Assembly: GCA_900557255.1 (NCBI GenBank)
Contig: USSA01000118.1
Coordinates: forward strand, 1 to 8,861
Source of the DNA: an uncultured Prevotella sp.
GTDB taxonomy: Bacteria; Bacteroidota; Bacteroidia; Bacteroidales; Bacteroidaceae
Direction: 5' to 3'
Length of the DNA stretch: 8,861 nt
Below, in pieces: positions 5,945 to 8,861 of this stretch. The notes under the pieces are model-generated. The model worked only from the letters and a program-made list of their open reading frames with translations. It did no database searches and was not told the origin of the DNA. The position numbers and the translations under genes were made by a program. Numbering within the stretch: the first letter of the stretch is position 1; every line of letters begins with the position of its first letter.

Positions 5945-5971
5945 CAGCCGATTTTGAATATTCAAACCAAG

Positions 5972-8485
5972 ATGAGGCCACGATATGCTTATGTGTCTGT
6001 GCTTTTGCTCATGTCCTTCTCAACAATAGCAAATGTATGGGCATCGTCTTCCCTTTCTCCTGACGGAAGGGCTTTCTCTTATGCTGTGTCGAGTGATACA
6101 GTAAGGGAGAGTCGTGCCTTGTCTGAGGGCGATGGCGACTCTGTGGAAACGCAAAAAGAAGATTCCATCTTTAAGACGCTCAACCTCGGCGAAGTGGTGG
6201 TTACTGCTGCCATGAAGGAGATGGAGATGAAGGGCGATACCACGGTTATCAATGCCAATGCTTTCCAGACTCCCGAAGGAGCATACCTCGAAGAACTCTT
6301 GAAGCGAGTGCCTGGATTGGAATACGAAAAGCAGAACAAGACGATAACCTACAACGGTCTTCCCATCCATGAAATCAATGTCAATGGCGAGAGTTTCTTT
6401 GGCGGCAACAGCACCCTCGCCCTCGAAAACCTGCCAGCCAAGTTGGTGAGCAAAATCAAGGTGTATGACAAGCGGAGCGAACTGGAGAAAATCACCAAGG
6501 TGCGCAAGGGCGGCGAAAACTATGTGCTCGACTTGCAGACCAAGCGAGAGTTCAACGGCACGCTGATTACTTCGGCTGGCATAGGCAGGGGCAACAACGA
6601 AAAGAAGGAAGCCGAGCTAATATCCAACCTCTTCCGCCAGACTGGCGACAACATCTCCGTGATAGCTCGAAGTGGCAACCGATATATGACTTCTCGCTAT
6701 CCCGACAACCGACAGGACAACGTGGCGATGAACTTTGCCAAGAAGTTCTCCAAGCGGTTCACCCTCTATGGCAACATGATGTACAATCATTATGTCAGTG
6801 GCAACGAGAGCACCCTATATAGCGAGCAATATCTCACCACAGGCAACCGTTACCAGAACTCGGCATCCACCAGCACCAATCGCAACACGATGGGCAATGG
6901 TTCGTTGGGCATGAGGTGGAGCTTGGATGACAAGACCTATTTTAATATAGGTGGAAACTTCAGCAAGTCGAAGAGCGACAACACCAGCGACAGCCAGCAA
7001 TCCACCTCTTCAGAAGGCGATGAGCGTATCAACAGCATTACGAGAAACTCGGATTCTAAGAGCGACAGCCATTCGTTCTCCGTCAATGCCGACATCACCC
7101 GAGTGTTCAACGACAAGGGTACGAGCATCAGCCTCACGGGTAGTTACTCCGACAGCAAGAGTACCAATGAGTCGCATTCCCTTTCCGAGACCACTTACTA
7201 TCAGTTGGAGAGCAGTCTGGGTGGCGATTCCGTGCTTTATCGCAACCAATACCAGCACTCCCCCTCCACCAATCGTGCCTATTCCGTAGGCATCAACTTG
7301 ACGCAACCCTTGGCTGAGAACTTGCGCCTGCAACTCGGTTATCGCTATTCTGCCACACGACAGATGAGCGACCGAAGTACTTACGAGAGCGAGGTGTATA
7401 TGGATAGCCTAAGCAACCACACCCTGAGCAAGACCATTACCCACGACCTCAGCCTCTACCTCAATTATGATGGCAAGCAATGGGAGGCAAATGCAGGAGT
7501 ATTGATGCAGCCCGAGCGCAGGAGTCTTGACCAAAAGACCGGCTTGCTCCACGCCGACACGGTAAGGACGAGTGTGATCTGGAACCCACAGTTGAATGTG
7601 TCATGGCATCGGGGCAAGACTCGCTTCGAGCTGAATTATGACGGTAGTAGCCGACAGCCCGACCTCGGTAGCTTGATGTCGCTCACCGATAATAGCGACC
7701 CGCTGCACATCACCCATGGCAATCCTTCGCTCAAAGCATCCTATAATCAGAATTTCCGATTGACAGGTAGGAACACGCGCCTCGGGCTTTCGGGCGATGT
7801 TTATTTCAGCAACACCTATAACAGTCAGACGCAAGCCGTCTTTTACAACCTTGCCACTGGTGGCACGGAGACTTATCCTGTGAATGTGAATGGCAACTGG
7901 AATATGCGTGCCAGTCTTCGCTATCAGAAGCGATGGAAGAAGCGGTTCAATCTCTCTGCTCGCACAGGAGCCAGCTTTGCCCAAAGTGTAGCTCTTGTGA
8001 ATGAGGGAAAGAGCGAGGAGCCAGACCGCAGCGTCACCCACAATACTTCGTATAATGCCAACCTTCGTTTGGGTTATCAGCCGAAATGGGGAGGCTTCGA
8101 CTTGCAGGGCGATTGGCGTTACCGCCATGCCACCAACCAGCTTCGTAGTACGTCCAACTATACCCGAAGTTACAACTTTTCGCTGAATACTTACGCAGAA
8201 CTTCCTCTTGGCTTCCAAGTCAAGAGCGATGCTGCATACTCTTTCCGTAACGGCACCAACATCAAAAAAGGCGAAGACGACCAAGTGGTTTGGAACTTAG
8301 GGGCATCTTGGCGATTCCTCAAAAAGAAGCAAGCCGAGCTTTCGCTCTATTGGTCAGATATTCTCAGCGACAAGAAAAACTATTATCGCAATGTTACCGC
8401 CACAGGGCTCACCGAGAGTCGCACCTTCCAAATTGGTAGTTACTTTATCATTAGTTTTAAGTATCGAATAAACAAGCAATTATAG
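5972..8485 (+). CDS. TonB-dependent-receptor-type outer membrane beta-barrel protein
   Basis: An 837-aa outer membrane protein of the OMP_b-brl_3-like (PF14905-type) branch of TonB-dependent receptors. A signal peptide spans about residues 1-24 (RPRYAY, then VLLLMSFSTIANVWA). Residues 25-70 are polar and acidic. A plug-like domain follows: LGEVVVTAA at 72-80, YLEELLKRVPGLEY (105-118), INVNGESFFGGN (135-146), LENLPAKLVSKIKVYDKRSE (151-170). From about 195 to the end are amphipathic strands with many Ser/Asn/Thr turns, closing with YFIISFKYRI. The carboxypeptidase-regulatory-like domain usual in this group is absent. The frame extends upstream to 5843, but the promoter and signal peptide fix the start at 5972. 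Codon use is richer in C and G than in the genes to the left. Substrate is unknown; it may be a transporter or an assembly/structural barrel. Confidence 0.88.
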   Translation: MRPRYAYVSVLLLMSFSTIANVWASSSLSPDGRAFSYAVSSDTVRESRALSEGDGDSVETQKEDSIFKTLNLGEVVVTAAMKEMEMKGDTTVINANAFQTPEGAYLEELLKRVPGLEYEKQNKTITYNGLPIHEINVNGESFFGGNSTLALENLPAKLVSKIKVYDKRSELEKITKVRKGGENYVLDLQTKREFNGTLITSAGIGRGNNEKKEAELISNLFRQTGDNISVIARSGNRYMTSRYPDNRQDNVAMNFAKKFSKRFTLYGNMMYNHYVSGNESTLYSEQYLTTGNRYQNSASTSTNRNTMGNGSLGMRWSLDDKTYFNIGGNFSKSKSDNTSDSQQSTSSEGDERINSITRNSDSKSDSHSFSVNADITRVFNDKGTSISLTGSYSDSKSTNESHSLSETTYYQLESSLGGDSVLYRNQYQHSPSTNRAYSVGINLTQPLAENLRLQLGYRYSATRQMSDRSTYESEVYMDSLSNHTLSKTITHDLSLYLNYDGKQWEANAGVLMQPERRSLDQKTGLLHADTVRTSVIWNPQLNVSWHRGKTRFELNYDGSSRQPDLGSLMSLTDNSDPLHITHGNPSLKASYNQNFRLTGRNTRLGLSGDVYFSNTYNSQTQAVFYNLATGGTETYPVNVNGNWNMRASLRYQKRWKKRFNLSARTGASFAQSVALVNEGKSEEPDRSVTHNTSYNANLRLGYQPKWGGFDLQGDWRYRHATNQLRSTSNYTRSYNFSLNTYAELPLGFQVKSDAAYSFRNGTNIKKGEDDQVVWNLGASWRFLKKKQAELSLYWSDILSDKKNYYRNVTATGLTESRTFQIGSYFIISFKYRINKQL

Positions 8486-8608
8486 GAGCAATATAAACAT
8501 TTACAAAAGCAAATATTACAAAAATTTTACAATTCTCCTATTCTGCAAATTATATAGAATGGTGATAAACCCTCACTAACAAGGAAAATATTTCATAATT
8601 TTTAGGTA
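8486..8608. other. Intergenic region after the barrel gene
   Basis: AT-rich, no gene seen. The only pairings are weak: ATAGGAG (8482-8488) with CTCCTAT (8535-8541) across a 46-nt loop, and ATTCT/AGAAT around 8540-8560. Neither is followed by a good T-run, so no clear terminator is called for the barrel gene. Confidence 0.4.
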
Positions 8609-8639
8609 TTGTACATTATTTAATAAATATGTATCTTTG
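8609..8639 (+). promoter_or_regulatory. Promoter of the right-edge lipoprotein gene
   Basis: TTG (8609-8611), 20 nt, then TATCTTTG (8632-8639), followed by CAGCC. The leader to ATG 8702 is about 58 nt, AT-rich, ending in an A-rich ribosome-binding region (GAATAATAAAACA). The extended motif GTATTG and TAYCTTTGCAGCC is shared with the promoter at 5914-5944. Confidence 0.8.
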
Positions 8640-8701
8640 CAGCCACAAATTAAGGGTAATATTTCTAATTAATTATAAACATTTAAAAGAATAATAAAAC
8701 A

Positions 8702-8861
8702 ATGAAAATTTTAAAGAATTTCATCGGTCTCGCTGCAATGGCTCTTTGCCTCGGCTTCGCTTCTTGCAGCAGTGACGACGATGCACCTTCTTACAGCAAT
8801 GTGGCAGTAAGCAACTCAGAGTTGATGACTATCCTCAAAGCTAAGGGATACCAGTTTGATG
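8702..8861 (+). CDS. N-terminal part of a surface-type lipoprotein (cut by window edge)
   Basis: Only the first 53 codons are present. The signal peptide is MKILKNFIGLAAMALCLGFA followed by lipobox FASC, with the lipidated Cys at residue 22. The next residues are SSDDD, a strongly acidic stretch of the kind described as a surface-export signal for Bacteroidota lipoproteins. The visible mature part (NVAVSNSELMTILKAKGYQF) has no recognisable domain. From general resemblance it might be the start of a leucine-rich-repeat lipoprotein, but that is a weak guess that needs the downstream sequence. It has its own promoter and a 216-nt gap from the preceding gene, so it is probably a separate transcription unit. 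Confidence 0.85.
   Translation, partial: MKILKNFIGLAAMALCLGFASCSSDDDAPSYSNVAVSNSELMTILKAKGYQFD

Noticed and set aside
5843..5971. Upstream in-frame extension of the TonB-type protein from ATG 5843
   Set aside because: The consensus promoter at 5914-5944 lies inside it, and the signal peptide begins at ATG 5972.
6020..6370. 116-aa minus-strand open frame
   Set aside because: Antisense to the signal peptide and plug region of the TonB-type gene; no independent support.
7601..8284. 227-aa open frame on the minus strand
   Set aside because: It lies entirely antisense to the TonB-type barrel gene; its composition is a by-product of that gene's regular codon use, and it has no signal or promoter.
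1..8861. CRISPR arrays, tRNA or rRNA genes, complete insertion sequences
   Set aside because: No regularly spaced repeat array, no cloverleaf-like or rRNA-like sequence and no transposase were seen on either strand.

Overview
The window looks like a chromosomal stretch from a member of the Bacteroidota, most likely a Prevotella/Segatella-type gut or oral bacterium. Three things point there. Intergenic regions carry the Bacteroidota promoter pattern (TTG, about 20 nt, TAnnTTTG). Ribosome binding regions are A-rich with no clear Shine-Dalgarno. The proteins are typical of the phylum: a LytS/LytTR pair, lipoproteins with acidic residues just after the lipidated Cys, PorT-like small barrels, and a large TonB-receptor-like outer membrane protein. 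The genus is inferred from overall appearance, not proven.

Layout. Positions 1-313 are non-coding: a hairpin at the left edge, two candidate leftward promoters and a rightward-type terminator hairpin. Positions 314-2067 (minus strand) hold a two-gene two-component system with a 4-nt ATGA overlap: a membrane histidine kinase of the LytS/His_kinase family and a LytTR response regulator. A divergent control region (2068-2318) separates it from a rightward three-gene unit: an unrecognised 486-aa lipoprotein (2319-3779), a 230-aa probable small outer-membrane barrel (3850-4542) and a 228-aa PorT-like barrel (4577-5263). A strong intrinsic terminator (5295-5344) ends that unit. Positions 5345-5971 hold the decayed 3' end of a minus-strand gene, a degenerate copy of the element at the left edge, and a good promoter. 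From 5972 to 8485 there is an 837-aa outer membrane beta-barrel protein of the TonB-dependent-receptor type, with codon use visibly richer in G+C. A lipoprotein gene starting at 8702 under its own near-identical promoter runs off the right edge.

How the genes may work together. The kinase/regulator pair is transcribed back to back with a lipoprotein and two barrel proteins, and the gap between them holds two well-formed promoters plus repeat pairs that could be regulator sites. The simplest reading is a small envelope module in which the two-component system controls the lipoprotein/barrel operon and perhaps itself. This is inference from arrangement; no substrate or signal can be read from the sequence. 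The TonB-type protein and the last lipoprotein appear to be separate transcription units whose promoters resemble each other closely.
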